NCBI RefSeq assembly: GCF_900101495.1
Contig: NZ_FMUS01000029.1
Span: 1-64,000 of the forward strand
Direction of reading: 5' to 3'
Source of the DNA: Alkaliphilus peptidifermentans DSM 18978
GTDB taxonomy: Bacteria > Bacillota > Clostridia > Peptostreptococcales > Natronincolaceae
DNA length: 64,000 nucleotides
The first letter of the stretch is position 1; every line of letters starts with the position of its first letter. This document shows, piece after piece, positions 32,824 through 42,324 of the stretch. The notes beneath the pieces are model-generated. The model was not told the origin of the DNA, made no database searches, and worked only from the letters and a program-made list of their open reading frames with translations. The position numbers were made by a program, and so were the translations under genes.

Positions 32824-33672
32824 ATGTCATATAAATTAGTTGCTATTGATATAGATGGTACGTTACTTAATAGTAACCATGTAATACCAGAGGAGAATAT
32901 TGAAACAATACGCCAATTAAGGGAAAAAGGAGTCTCTTTTGTTATAGTAACAGGTAGACCAGATACTGCTGTGAAGGAGTATGTTGAAACACTTGGAATA
33001 AATGCTCCGGTTCTAGGTTGTAATGGAGCAAGTATAAGAGATGTATTAACAGGTAAAATTCACTCATTGAAAACAATTCCAAATGATATACTTATAAAAC
33101 TGTATGAGTTTTTCCATTCGAGAAATATTTATCCAAGATACTATTCATTAGATTCAGTTTATTCATTTAATACTGATGAGTTTAACGAAGCTGTAAATCC
33201 TTTTGCAGTTTTTAGTAAGAGATTAGCTGGTATGATGTCATTTAAAGTGATTAAGGATATTGATTTTTTATTAAAGTGGGATACAAAAATAGTAAAAGTT
33301 GTTTATATTACTGAAGAATATGAGACTATTGCACCAATACAAGAGGAGCTAAGAAAAATCCCTGGTATTGAAGCACTTAGATCAACTAAAACAGGATTAG
33401 ACATTTTTGCTGACGATGTATCAAAGGGAAAAGCTTTATTGAGTTATGCAGAAAGTTTAGGAATTAAAAAAGAGGAGATTATCGCTATAGGTGATGGTGA
33501 AAATGATCTATCTATGTTAGAAGCTGTGGGCTTCCCTGTAACTCTAAAAAATGGAGAAGAAGCATTGAAGGAGATAGCAAAATTTGTAAGCAATGATGAA
33601 GCAGGAGTTGCTAAGGCGTTAAAGAAAATTTATAAATATAATGAGGACAGTGGAGATTATGATGGAGTATAG
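32824..33672 (+). CDS. HAD-superfamily phosphatase, Cof type (IIB)
   Basis: About 282 residues; the ATG at 32824 follows GAGGAGG. Motif I is VAIDIDGTLLNS, motif II the FVIVTGRP threonine region, motif III the Lys in DVSKGKALL, and motif IV AIGDGENDLSMLE. The Cof-type cap sits between motifs II and III. These enzymes dephosphorylate sugar phosphates and similar metabolites. Within this operon it may relieve sugar-phosphate stress by draining phosphosugars, but the substrate is not evident. Confidence 0.92.
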   Translation: MSYKLVAIDIDGTLLNSNHVIPEENIETIRQLREKGVSFVIVTGRPDTAVKEYVETLGINAPVLGCNGASIRDVLTGKIHSLKTIPNDILIKLYEFFHSRNIYPRYYSLDSVYSFNTDEFNEAVNPFAVFSKRLAGMMSFKVIKDIDFLLKWDTKIVKVVYITEEYETIAPIQEELRKIPGIEALRSTKTGLDIFADDVSKGKALLSYAESLGIKKEEIIAIGDGENDLSMLEAVGFPVTLKNGEEALKEIAKFVSNDEAGVAKALKKIYKYNEDSGDYDGV

Positions 33673-33713
33673 AAGAGTAAAATGATAGAATTAAAGTACG
33701 TAGGGGGAATAAG

Positions 33714-34475
33714 ATGAAAAGGCTAATTGTAAATGCAGATGATTTTGGCTTAACAAATGGGTGCAACCTAGGAATAATTGAAGCAATGAAGTTTGGCATA
33801 GTAAGCAGTACTACCCTGATGATTAATATGCCTAATGCCATTGAAGCAGTTACACTGGCTCAAGAGAATAATATAAGCACCATTGGCTTGCACCTTACCT
33901 TAACCTGCGGTGAGCCCCTAAGCCCCAAAAATGAAGTTGCTTCGTTAGTTGATAATAACGGAAATTTTTATAAAAGGAGCAAGAGTCTGCTACCAATAAT
34001 GGATTTGTCAGAGGTGGAGTATGAGCTGAGAAATCAAATTGTTGCTTTTATAAAAACAGGATTAAAGCTTAGTCATTTGGATAGTCATCACCATATTCAT
34101 ATGTATGATGGTATTAGGGAGATAGTTGCAAAGCTTGCTTTAGAATTTGATGTACCACTACGGCATGCAAATAATGAATGCAAGTGTATTTATCAAGAAA
34201 TGGGGATTAAAACAACTGATTATTTCACCTGGGAATTCTATGGGGAGAAGGCAACCATAAATAATTTCAAGAAATTAATTAATGATTTTGATGATGGAAT
34301 AATGGAAATTATGGTACACCCGGCATTTCTTGATCAAGAACTGATGAAACATAGCACATATAATTTGCAGCGAGAAAATGAATACAAAATATTGACCTCA
34401 ACTGAAATAAAAGAGTTAATTGTTGAGGAAGGAATAGAATTGATTTCATTTAATGATTTGAGGAATAAGAAATGA
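33714..34475 (+). CDS. chbG: Chitooligosaccharide deacetylase, ChbG/YdjC family
   Basis: A 253-residue YdjC-family metal-dependent deacetylase. The metal site is visible: LIVNADDFGLTNGCN at the start, GLHLTLTCGEPL, and LDSHHHIHMYDGI. ChbG of E. coli removes one acetyl group from chitobiose-6-phosphate, which is needed for induction and for hydrolysis by ChbF. The neighbouring GH4 and PTS genes reproduce the chb gene set. It overlaps anmK by 4 nt. Confidence 0.93.
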   Translation: MKRLIVNADDFGLTNGCNLGIIEAMKFGIVSSTTLMINMPNAIEAVTLAQENNISTIGLHLTLTCGEPLSPKNEVASLVDNNGNFYKRSKSLLPIMDLSEVEYELRNQIVAFIKTGLKLSHLDSHHHIHMYDGIREIVAKLALEFDVPLRHANNECKCIYQEMGIKTTDYFTWEFYGEKATINNFKKLINDFDDGIMEIMVHPAFLDQELMKHSTYNLQRENEYKILTSTEIKELIVEEGIELISFNDLRNKK

Positions 34476-35635
34476 AGAAGCTATTGGATTTAGTTAATAA
34501 AGATAAAAAATTAGTTATTGGGTTAATGTCAGGAACCTCAATCGATGGAATAGATTGCGCATTGGTATTAATAGAGGATGTTGGTTTAAATTCCAAGGTG
34601 ACATTAAAAGGATTTAAAAATTATGCCATTGATTTAGATACAAAAAATGAAATATTGGAATGTTGTTCTATAGAAACCTCCAACGTGGAAAAGATATGTA
34701 AACTTAACTTTAAGGTGGGTAATATCCTTGCAGATGCTGTTATACAGCTATGTAAAGATATGAAAATATCACTTTGGGACATCGATTTAATTGGATCCCA
34801 CGGTCAAACAATTTATCATATTCCCCAAAATAGTACCCTGCAGATTGGAGAAGCTGCTGTTATATCTGAAAAGACAGGTATACCAGTAGTTTCAGACTTT
34901 AGAGTTGGGGATGTGGCAGCTGGGGGACATGGTGCACCATTGGTACCCTATACAGAATTTATTCTTTATAGACATGAAGAAAAAACTAGAATGTTACAAA
35001 ATATTGGTGGCATTGGGAATGTCACATTGCTTCCTAAAGGATCTGTAATAGATGAAATTAAAGCCTTCGATACAGGTCCAGGGAATATGATTATTGATTA
35101 TTTAATATATGAATTGACTGGTGGAGCAATGAAATATGATACTGATGGGAGAATTGCTGCTAAGGGGTCTGTTGATAAGCTACTATTATCGGAGCTAATG
35201 AAACATCCATATATGGAGTATAAACCACCTAAAAGTACTGGTAGAGAAACATTTGGAAGGGACTATAGCAAAGCATTATTATCCAACTGCTTGGCAAGAG
35301 GGATGACTATGGAAGACATTGTTGCTACAGCTACCGCCTTTACAGTAGAGTCTATTATATATCACTATGAAACCTATATTTATCCTTATTATCATGTGGA
35401 TGAAATAATTGTTGGTGGTGGTGGAAGCTACAATAATACAATAATGAAGATGTTAAGGGAAAAATGCAAAGGAATTTCTGTTTTTACACAGGAGGATATG
35501 GGATTATCCAGCGATGCTAAAGAAGCCATAGCCTTTGCTATATTAGCTAATGAGGCAGTGCATGGAAATAACAATAATATTCCCGGTGTAACCGGAGCAA
35601 GAAACCCCGTTGTAATGGGGAAATTTAATATTTGA
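34472..35635 (+). CDS. anmK: Anhydro-N-acetylmuramic acid kinase
   Basis: A 387-residue ASKHA kinase that opens the 1,6-anhydro ring of anhydroMurNAc and phosphorylates O6 to yield MurNAc-6-P, feeding MurQ. Motifs: VIGLMSGTSIDGIDCALV, LIGSHGQTIYHIP, FRVGDVAAGGHGAPLVP and NIGGIGNVTLLP, then IVGGGGSYN. Start overlaps the chbG stop (ATGA). AnhydroMurNAc arises from lytic transglycosylases, so the operon handles both ordinary and anhydro cell-wall fragments. Confidence 0.97.
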   Translation: MKKLLDLVNKDKKLVIGLMSGTSIDGIDCALVLIEDVGLNSKVTLKGFKNYAIDLDTKNEILECCSIETSNVEKICKLNFKVGNILADAVIQLCKDMKISLWDIDLIGSHGQTIYHIPQNSTLQIGEAAVISEKTGIPVVSDFRVGDVAAGGHGAPLVPYTEFILYRHEEKTRMLQNIGGIGNVTLLPKGSVIDEIKAFDTGPGNMIIDYLIYELTGGAMKYDTDGRIAAKGSVDKLLLSELMKHPYMEYKPPKSTGRETFGRDYSKALLSNCLARGMTMEDIVATATAFTVESIIYHYETYIYPYYHVDEIIVGGGGSYNNTIMKMLREKCKGISVFTQEDMGLSSDAKEAIAFAILANEAVHGNNNNIPGVTGARNPVVMGKFNI

Positions 35636-35656
35636 TTTATAAAGAGAGGAGAAAAA

Positions 35657-35923
35657 ATGAAAAGTATAAAGACAAAAATAAATAATAATATCGGTTTACA
35701 CGCAAGACCGGCTTCTTTGCTGGTAAAAGAAGCTAATACATTTCAATCTGATGTAAATATCATCAATGGTTCTAAAAAGGCAAATGGCAAAAGTATCATT
35801 GGGATTTTGGCTTTACAAGCTAAGTATGGAGATGAAATAATAATTGACGTTGAGGGAATAGATGAAGAAGCATGCATAGCAAAGCTGGTGGAGCTAGTAG
35901 AAGCTGGATTTGGAGAGAAATAA
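35657..35923 (+). CDS. HPr-family phosphocarrier protein dedicated to the operon
   Basis: 88 residues with both canonical phosphorylation sites: His15 in IGLHARPASLLV (phosphorylated by Enzyme I) and Ser46 in NGKSIIGILAL (the HPr kinase site). The central ptsH gene normally sits with ptsI; a second HPr inside a catabolic operon suggests local supply of phosphate to the IIA at 31034, or a regulatory Crh-like role. Unlike Crh it keeps His15. RBS AGAGGAG. Confidence 0.92.
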   Translation: MKSIKTKINNNIGLHARPASLLVKEANTFQSDVNIINGSKKANGKSIIGILALQAKYGDEIIIDVEGIDEEACIAKLVELVEAGFGEK

Positions 35924-35953
35924 TATAGAATCACCAAGGAAAGAAGTGAATAT

Positions 35954-36688
35954 ATGAGAATTTACATAGAAGAAGATTATGTAAGTATGAGTAAAAAAGC
36001 AGCGTTAATTGTTGCAAGTCAAATAATACTAAATCCCAAAAGTGTATTGGGATTAGCTACAGGTAGCACTCCCACTGGTATGTATCAAGAGCTTATAGAA
36101 ATGTACAAAAGTAAAGAAGTGGATTTCTCAGAAACCACAACCTTCAATCTTGATGAATATTATGGGTTGGAGAGGGAGCACAAAAGTAGTTATTACACAT
36201 ATATGATGGATGTTTTTTTTAAGTATATTAATGTACAAAAAAACCAAATACACATTCTTAATGGAAAGGCACAAAATGTAGTAACTGAATGTCTGGCCTA
36301 TGAAGAGTTAATCAATTCAGTTGGAGGAATTGATTTACAGATACTGGGTATTGGGGCAAATGGACATATCGGATTTAACGAGCCCTCTAAGAAACTTAAT
36401 GTAACTACCCACTTAGTACAATTGACAGAAAAGACAATACAAGATAATAGCCGTTTTTTTGATAGAAAGGAAGATGTACCAAGAGAAGCAATCTCAGTAG
36501 GGATAGCAACTATAATGAAGGCTAAAAAAATTGTGCTTCTGGCCAGTGGTAGAAATAAAGCTGAAGCAATAATGGAAATGACCAGTGGATACGTCAACAC
36601 TCAAGTGCCTGCCTCTATTTTACAAACACATTCAGATGTTACTTTAATTATCGATAAGGAGGCAGGTGTATTAATCGAATCGGTATAA
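35954..36688 (+). CDS. nagB: Glucosamine-6-phosphate deaminase
   Basis: A 244-residue NagB that converts GlcN-6-P to fructose-6-P and ammonia, the entry to glycolysis. Motifs: LGLATGSTPTGMYQEL, FNLDEYYGL with the catalytic Asp, and LGIGANGHIGFNEP with the Asp-His-Glu triad. Last gene of the operon. No nagA (GlcNAc-6-P deacetylase) is in the window, so the MurQ and MurK products need a NagA from elsewhere, whereas the ChbG route gives GlcN-6-P directly. Confidence 0.97.
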   Translation: MRIYIEEDYVSMSKKAALIVASQIILNPKSVLGLATGSTPTGMYQELIEMYKSKEVDFSETTTFNLDEYYGLEREHKSSYYTYMMDVFFKYINVQKNQIHILNGKAQNVVTECLAYEELINSVGGIDLQILGIGANGHIGFNEPSKKLNVTTHLVQLTEKTIQDNSRFFDRKEDVPREAISVGIATIMKAKKIVLLASGRNKAEAIMEMTSGYVNTQVPASILQTHSDVTLIIDKEAGVLIESV

Positions 36689-36748
36689 AAGGTTTTAATC
36701 AATGTTATGATATTTTGATTACTTAAAAATAGAAGGATGGTTTACAGG

Positions 36749-36787
36749 TATAGTACATAAAATATTTTTGTGTGCTATATTTTTTTC
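36749..36787 (+). terminator. Terminator after nagB
   Basis: Nine-base arms TATAGTACA and TGTGCTATA (one G-U pair) are followed by seven T residues. A wider pairing of GGTATAG with CTATACC may terminate the converging minus gene. Confidence 0.75.
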
Positions 36788-36801
36788 ATTACTATACCTC
36801 C

Positions 36802-37641
36802 CTAAAACACATAATCCGTTAGTGTCTTAAAAACATATCCTTGAGAATTAAGATGCTGGATGATTTCTGGTAAAGCTTCTATTGTGGTCTCTTTATTTGA
36901 ACTATCATGCATTAGAATGACAGCTCGTTTTTTGCTTTCAAGAGTTTCTTTAATTCTATCCAGTTGTCTTTCTACAGAGACATTTTTTCCTTCTGCGTCT
37001 CCAGTTAATACATTCCAATCAACACTGAAATAGCCTGCTTCCTTTACGGCTTGGCGATGGGGCTTAAGTTTTTCCCCGAAGGAGCCTCCGGGAAATCGAA
37101 TGATTTTTGATTTGTATTGATCTCCTAAAATTCCTTCAAGCATCTCATCTGTCTTTCTCAGCTCATTTATTAAGCTTTGAGGAGTTGAATAAATAGCTTT
37201 ATAGTCATGGGTATAAGTATGATTGCTGATTAAGTGACCCTCCTCCTGCATTCTTAAAAGCATATCTGGATGCTTTTCAGCAAGACTGCCGATGACAAAG
37301 AAGGTGGCTTGAATATTTTGTTCCTTTAGTATGTCTAATATATAAGGGGTAACCTTTATAGAAGGACCATCATCAAAGGTAAGATAAGCTATCTTTGCAT
37401 TCTCATCGTTAACAATGGGTATCTCCAAATCTTCGATGATGTGTGCTTCCTCTAATTTCATATCAAACTCTTTCACAGGGTCAATGGAAGAAGGTTCTTG
37501 TTCCGGAACTTCTGGGAAAAGATCCTTGGCTTCAACGATGAGCTCCGATTGATATGGTAATATTGTTTTAAAACTTAGTACTCCAATAAATAAGAGGGTT
37601 AAAAGTGTGATAGTAATGCCCAGCTTTATATTATGTTTCAT
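36802..37641 (-). CDS. Polysaccharide (peptidoglycan/chitin) deacetylase, NodB domain
   Basis: A 279-residue protein with an N-terminal membrane anchor or signal (about 7-27), a linker, and a NodB deacetylase domain. The five motifs are present: AYLTFDDGPS (catalytic base and metal Asp), ISNHTYTHD (metal His pair), IRFPGGSFG, VDWNVLTGD and AVILMHDSS. It removes acetyl groups from cell-wall GlcNAc or MurNAc outside the membrane, often giving lysozyme resistance. It faces the amino-sugar operon but is transcribed alone on the minus strand. Confidence 0.93.
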   Translation of the reverse strand: MKHNIKLGITITLLTLLFIGVLSFKTILPYQSELIVEAKDLFPEVPEQEPSSIDPVKEFDMKLEEAHIIEDLEIPIVNDENAKIAYLTFDDGPSIKVTPYILDILKEQNIQATFFVIGSLAEKHPDMLLRMQEEGHLISNHTYTHDYKAIYSTPQSLINELRKTDEMLEGILGDQYKSKIIRFPGGSFGEKLKPHRQAVKEAGYFSVDWNVLTGDAEGKNVSVERQLDRIKETLESKKRAVILMHDSSNKETTIEALPEIIQHLNSQGYVFKTLTDYVF

Positions 37642-37829
37642 TTTTTCCTGCCTCCATTCTTATGATATATTCTTCTTTCATACTAACTGTTTTCAAACCT
37701 AAATGATTTACAATACAATTTAAAAAAGGTTACGAAAATATTAAGGTTTAAAGAAGGACACATTTTTATCTAGCAGAGGGAATCAAACTATAGTACAATA
37801 GCCTTGAAAACCAAAATGAGGTGATATTA

Positions 37830-38546
37830 ATGGGAGAGGACAAAAAAAAGGTGCTGGTGGTGGAGGATGAAGCCTCCATTAGAAAATTTTTGTCAATAAA
37901 TCTGAATAGAAGTGGATTTGAAGTATTGGAATCTGAATGTGGGGAAGAAGCTTTACAGATGATCGAGAAATATTACCCCAGTGTAGCGATTCTTGATGTA
38001 ATGCTGCCTGGGATTGATGGGTTTGAGGTATGCCAAAAAATTAGAAAACTAATGCCAGAGGCTGTAATTATTATGTTAACTGCCAAGGGGCAAGATATGG
38101 ATAAAATCATGGGGCTTGAGCTTGGAGCGGATGACTATATGGTAAAGCCATTTAATCCCCTAGAGCTCATCGCTCGAATTCATGCAAACCTAAGAAAAGT
38201 AGGTAAGTCAAGGGAAAACAACCACAACATTTATAAATATAAAGAGTTGAAGCTTGATTTAAAGGGACAAAGGTTTTATAAAGGAAGGATAGAGATAGAA
38301 CTTACTCCCACTGAATTTGCAATAATGAAGGTATTAATGGGAAATCCAGAAAAAGCATTTAGTAGAGATGAAATACTGAATCTTGTCTGGGGTGAAAAAT
38401 ACTTTGGTGATATGAAAACAGTGGATGTACATGTTAGACGCATTAGAGAAAAAATAGAGCGCAATCCATCTATCCCCCAATGGATTGAAACTGTTTGGGG
38501 ATATGGTTACCGGTTACGGGGAGCTGAGAAAAATGGTGAGTATTAA
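37830..38546 (+). CDS. Two-component response regulator, OmpR/PhoB family
   Basis: 238 residues from the ATG at 37830 (GAGGTG upstream). The receiver domain has the acidic pair in VVEDEAS, the phosphorylation site Asp56 in VAILDVMLPG and Lys in YMVKPFNPLEL. The C-terminal winged helix includes LTPTEFAIMKVLM and VDVHVRRIREKIE, ending in WGYGYRL. Its 3' end overlaps the histidine kinase gene. The downstream lipoprotein suggests an envelope-sensing system. Confidence 0.96.
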   Translation: MGEDKKKVLVVEDEASIRKFLSINLNRSGFEVLESECGEEALQMIEKYYPSVAILDVMLPGIDGFEVCQKIRKLMPEAVIIMLTAKGQDMDKIMGLELGADDYMVKPFNPLELIARIHANLRKVGKSRENNHNIYKYKELKLDLKGQRFYKGRIEIELTPTEFAIMKVLMGNPEKAFSRDEILNLVWGEKYFGDMKTVDVHVRRIREKIERNPSIPQWIETVWGYGYRLRGAEKNGEY

Positions 38547-39921
38547 AAAAAGGCTAGTAGTTAATTTTGTTTTTATAATCATTATTACTGTGGTAATTCT
38601 AGAAATTTTTTTAATAAGCAGTATTAGGCAATATTATTATAAGAATCTGGAGGGAACCCTTCAAAATCAAATCCAGATTTCAGCAGACCTCTATCATAGA
38701 TATTTTTCCGATGCTACTCTTCAGGATAATATACTAAACAATGTGGATACTTTTTGGAAGCAGGCAACTGCCCAAGTAGAAATTATTGACATGGAGGGAA
38801 GAGTACTGATGGACTCTATTGGGGTGACACCTGGTACAGCAAACCAATTTGAGGATGTAAAGAGGGCACTTGCAGGTGAAACTGGTAAATGGATTGGAGA
38901 TGTAGATTATGATACAGAAAAAGTTATGGCAATTTCCTATCCTCTATATTCAGGAGAGATGCAGGTGGGGGTACTGAGGTTTATTGCTTCACTTAGAGAT
39001 GTAAACAAAGATATTGTAAGAATTGCCTACGTTTTTATAGCCTTTGGGGCATTAGTCACTCTAATTACAGGAATAGTCAGTATTTTTCTAGCAAATACCA
39101 TTACTGGTTCACTAAAGGAAGTAACAACCATCGCAGAAAAAATGGCCCTTGGAGATTATTATACGGAAAGCAAGAAAAAAAACAATGATGAAATTGGCAA
39201 GCTCTCCGATATTCTAAATTCTATGGCAAAGGAAATTGTTAAAAAAGAACAACTTAAGAATGATTTCATCTCCTCAGTATCCCACGAGTTGAGAACCCCA
39301 CTAACTTCTATTAAGGGATGGGCAATCACTTTAAAACAGGACTTTGAAGATAGAAGTATTTTGATGGATGGGTTGGAAATAATCGAAAAAGAAAGTGATA
39401 GATTAACTTTAATGGTTGAAGAATTATTAGACTTTTCTAAGTTTGTTTCTGGAAAGGTGACTTTAGAAATAAAACCCGTAGACTTAGTCAAAGTGTTACA
39501 GCATATTAAAACTCAGTTAACACCAAGGGCAATAAGGGAGCAGGTGGATTTTAAAGTTATTACCGACAAATTTCCAATGATATATACAGATGAAAACCGG
39601 TTAAAGCAAGTGTTCATTAATCTATTAGACAATGCTTTTAAGTTTACTGCATCTGGAGGTACAATCACAATGGATGCAAAGCAGGAGGATGAAAGCATTA
39701 TTATTTTAATTCAAGATACAGGTTGCGGAATACCTATTGAGGAGCTTCCTAAGATAAAAGAAAAATTTTATAAAGGAAAATCAAGCAAGTCACAAAATGG
39801 CATTGGGTTATCCATATCTGATGAAATTATAAAAATGATGGACGGTAGCCTAGATATTCAAAGTCAGGTGGAGAAGGGCACCATAATAAAAATAACGCTG
39901 CCATTACGGGAGGTTGTTTAA
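38533..39921 (+). CDS. Sensor histidine kinase
   Basis: 462 residues; the ATG at 38533 lies inside the regulator's end and follows GGGGAG. There are two membrane helices (about 9-30 and 170-192) flanking an extracellular sensor of about 140 residues, then HAMP (TGSLKEVTTIAEKMALGDY). The H-box is ISSVSHELRTPLTSIKGW with His251. The ATPase lid has NLLDNAFKFTASGG, DTGCGIP and NGIGLSI. The cognate regulator overlaps upstream; the lipoprotein gene starts one base after its stop. Confidence 0.95.
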   Translation: MVSIKKRLVVNFVFIIIITVVILEIFLISSIRQYYYKNLEGTLQNQIQISADLYHRYFSDATLQDNILNNVDTFWKQATAQVEIIDMEGRVLMDSIGVTPGTANQFEDVKRALAGETGKWIGDVDYDTEKVMAISYPLYSGEMQVGVLRFIASLRDVNKDIVRIAYVFIAFGALVTLITGIVSIFLANTITGSLKEVTTIAEKMALGDYYTESKKKNNDEIGKLSDILNSMAKEIVKKEQLKNDFISSVSHELRTPLTSIKGWAITLKQDFEDRSILMDGLEIIEKESDRLTLMVEELLDFSKFVSGKVTLEIKPVDLVKVLQHIKTQLTPRAIREQVDFKVITDKFPMIYTDENRLKQVFINLLDNAFKFTASGGTITMDAKQEDESIIILIQDTGCGIPIEELPKIKEKFYKGKSSKSQNGIGLSISDEIIKMMDGSLDIQSQVEKGTIIKITLPLREVV

Positions 39922-41433
39922 GTGAACAGAATTAAAATAGGTTTTCTGTTAATTTTCATTATATTTTTTAGCATTGGCTGCGTCAGCACCGACAATTACT
40001 CTAATCAGCAAATTATTCCGCCAAATAATTTAACCATTTCAGTTCAAGGAACTTGGGAAATAACTAATATTTTAAATCAACAATCTACAGAAGAAAAAAG
40101 TCCTCAGCAATGGATAGGAAGGACCCTTCAATTTTCCAGTGAATTTGCAGTGATGGGTGAAGAACTTTTAACAAATCCTCGATACCAAATTAAGAGAGTA
40201 GATGCAGAAGAATATTTATTTTATCACCTTAAGGCTTTTCCTGAAACATTTCGATTCTCCGATAAAGAGGTTGATGTGATAACAATAACTGATCAAGATA
40301 GGTTTTATTGTGAAGTATTGAAACAGAAGGATGATGAGTTGGTGTTAAAAATTTATAACGACAGCTTTATTATCAAGAAAATTTCAACAGAAGTTGATTC
40401 TAATATTGTCAACATGTTGAATGAGGGAAGTTCTGTAATTGATAACGTTAAGGGGAGTCAAGAGGATGAATTGCTTCTTACCGGTGTTTTGGTAGGACTA
40501 CGTTCAACACCACAAAAAACAGGTACAGCAGAACATGTAAATAATTACAGGACTCTTTGGATATCCGCTAAAAATAAACAGCTTCAGCCCTTAGCAGAAA
40601 CAGAAGATTTATTTTTCCCACGAAGAAGCGGTTTCTGGAAGCTTGAGGTTAAAAGTATAACTGATAATGGCAGAACCGAGGAATTTCCTATTGCCTATAA
40701 CATTCTTGCAAGAGAAGATAATCCCATACACGACTTAATTATAGACCCTGAGCTTTGGGAAGGAAGGGAGGGGAGAATATATAGAGAGGTCAACTATGTT
40801 GGTAACGACTATGTTTCAATAGAAGAAACAGCTAAGGGAATTTATCAAGGGGGGGAGGAATGGAAGGAGAAGCACCTAAAAATTCTAGCCATAGATAGTC
40901 TACCTAATATTAAAGGTGTAGATATTTTCGACTTGTTGGGAGCTGCTGGAATTGAAGCCATGGATGCTGGCATACAACGATTACTAGAGGAAAGAGTCGG
41001 TGATAAAATCATAGGGTCAGAAGTTGAAAGAGACAATTTTGGCCTTGAAAGAAGGCTAGGACACTGGTTTTTTAAAGGAAAAGTAAACTATATGAAGAAT
41101 CAAGAATCCTTTTCAGCCGATTATAATATCAACTTAATACCTCCATCAAAACTGATATTTTATGATGAGTTAAGTGTTCCTTGGACAAACGCAAAGGATA
41201 AAATTCCTAGTACTGTTGATCTTTATACATCACCCAATAAAGATATTGCTATTGTAGTAACGAAAAAGGAACTGATGGTATATGGTATTGATGGAGGAAA
41301 GCTACAGCAGGAGCCTTTACAAAGAATTACACTAAGGGAAAATGAGACTGTTATTATGGCAGAATGGGCAATAGGGCATTATGTAGAAAATTGGAATAAG
41401 ACATTAAATAATTATATCAATAAATCTAGGTAG
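39922..41433 (+). CDS. Uncharacterised lipoprotein linked to the two-component system
   Basis: 503 residues, GTG start immediately after the kinase stop. A lipoprotein signal peptide ends at Cys20 (FFSIGCVSTD). The N-terminal 140 residues have a beta-rich, lipocalin-like pattern (ISVQGTWEITNIL). The remainder resembles an exported domain beginning with a LLTGVLVGLRS strand and continuing through YRTLWIS. I do not recognise the family. Zero spacing makes co-transcription with the kinase near certain, so it may modulate the sensor or be its main target. Confidence 0.75.
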   Translation: MNRIKIGFLLIFIIFFSIGCVSTDNYSNQQIIPPNNLTISVQGTWEITNILNQQSTEEKSPQQWIGRTLQFSSEFAVMGEELLTNPRYQIKRVDAEEYLFYHLKAFPETFRFSDKEVDVITITDQDRFYCEVLKQKDDELVLKIYNDSFIIKKISTEVDSNIVNMLNEGSSVIDNVKGSQEDELLLTGVLVGLRSTPQKTGTAEHVNNYRTLWISAKNKQLQPLAETEDLFFPRRSGFWKLEVKSITDNGRTEEFPIAYNILAREDNPIHDLIIDPELWEGREGRIYREVNYVGNDYVSIEETAKGIYQGGEEWKEKHLKILAIDSLPNIKGVDIFDLLGAAGIEAMDAGIQRLLEERVGDKIIGSEVERDNFGLERRLGHWFFKGKVNYMKNQESFSADYNINLIPPSKLIFYDELSVPWTNAKDKIPSTVDLYTSPNKDIAIVVTKKELMVYGIDGGKLQQEPLQRITLRENETVIMAEWAIGHYVENWNKTLNNYINKSR

Positions 41434-41494
41434 TGGATATTAAAAAGCATTGATAGTTATGACAAAAATACATTAGAATTTGGAGGGGTTTGAA

Positions 41495-42274
41495 ATGAAT
41501 AAAACGATTGAAACATTACTAAGTAGAACGTCCCTTAGAAAGTATGCTTCAAAGCCTATTAACCAAGAGCATCTTGATATAATTATTCAGGCAGCAATGA
41601 GGGCACCTACTGCTGGAAACATGATGCCCTATTCTATCATTGTTATTAGAGATCAAGAAAAAAAGGAAAGCTTAAGCCATACTTGTGATGAACAACCATT
41701 TATTGCTAAATCTCCAGTGGTGCTTATTTTTATAGCAGATTATCAAAAATGGGTCGATTATTATAGAATAAATAATGTTGAGACATTTTGCTTAGAAAAC
41801 AAAAGCGATTTCAATAGACCTTCAGAGGCCAGTTTATTTCTAGCAACTCAAGATGCCTTAATAGCAGCCCAAAATGCTGTTATAGCCGCTGAATCATTAG
41901 GTATTGGCACATGCTACATTGGGGATATTATGGAGCACTATGAAAAACATAAAGAGCTGCTAAATCTACCGGAGTTTGCTTTCCCTGTCGGAATGTTATG
42001 CTTAGGTTATTATCCAGAGGGATATCAGCAGGTTCCAAAGAAACGCTTTGATAAAGAATACATTGTATTTAATGAAGAATATAAAAGGCTTGATGATGAG
42101 GATATTAAGTCAATGTTTAAACATTTAGAGGGCAGATTTACATATGAAAATAAATTCAATGCTAAAAACTTCGCCCAAATGCATTATTCTTATAAAACCA
42201 ATGCAGATTTTTCAAAGGAAATGGCACGATCAATAGGAGAAGCTCTAAAAATCTGGAATGGTAAAAAAATTTAG
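41495..42274 (+). CDS. Nitroreductase-family NAD(P)H-dependent oxidoreductase
   Basis: 259 residues from the ATG at 41495 after GGAGGGG. An FMN-binding nitroreductase fold with the N-terminal SRTSLRKYASKPI phosphate-binding Arg segment and IIQAAMRAPTAGNMMPYS, then IAAESLGIGTCYIGDI. The length and extended C-terminus with YKTNADFSKEMARSI resemble the NfsA/FRP group. Such enzymes reduce nitroaromatics, quinones or flavins; the physiological substrate is unknown. A bidirectional terminator follows. Confidence 0.92.
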   Translation: MNKTIETLLSRTSLRKYASKPINQEHLDIIIQAAMRAPTAGNMMPYSIIVIRDQEKKESLSHTCDEQPFIAKSPVVLIFIADYQKWVDYYRINNVETFCLENKSDFNRPSEASLFLATQDALIAAQNAVIAAESLGIGTCYIGDIMEHYEKHKELLNLPEFAFPVGMLCLGYYPEGYQQVPKKRFDKEYIVFNEEYKRLDDEDIKSMFKHLEGRFTYENKFNAKNFAQMHYSYKTNADFSKEMARSIGEALKIWNGKKI

Positions 42275-42283
42275 CTTAGCAGT

Positions 42284-42324
42284 AAAGGCCATTTTAAAGA
42301 GAAATCTTTTGAAATGGCCTTTAT
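42284..42324. terminator. Bidirectional terminator
   Basis: Perfect 11-base arms AAAGGCCATTT (42284-42294) and AAATGGCCTTT (42312-42322) lie between two converging genes. Confidence 0.85.
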
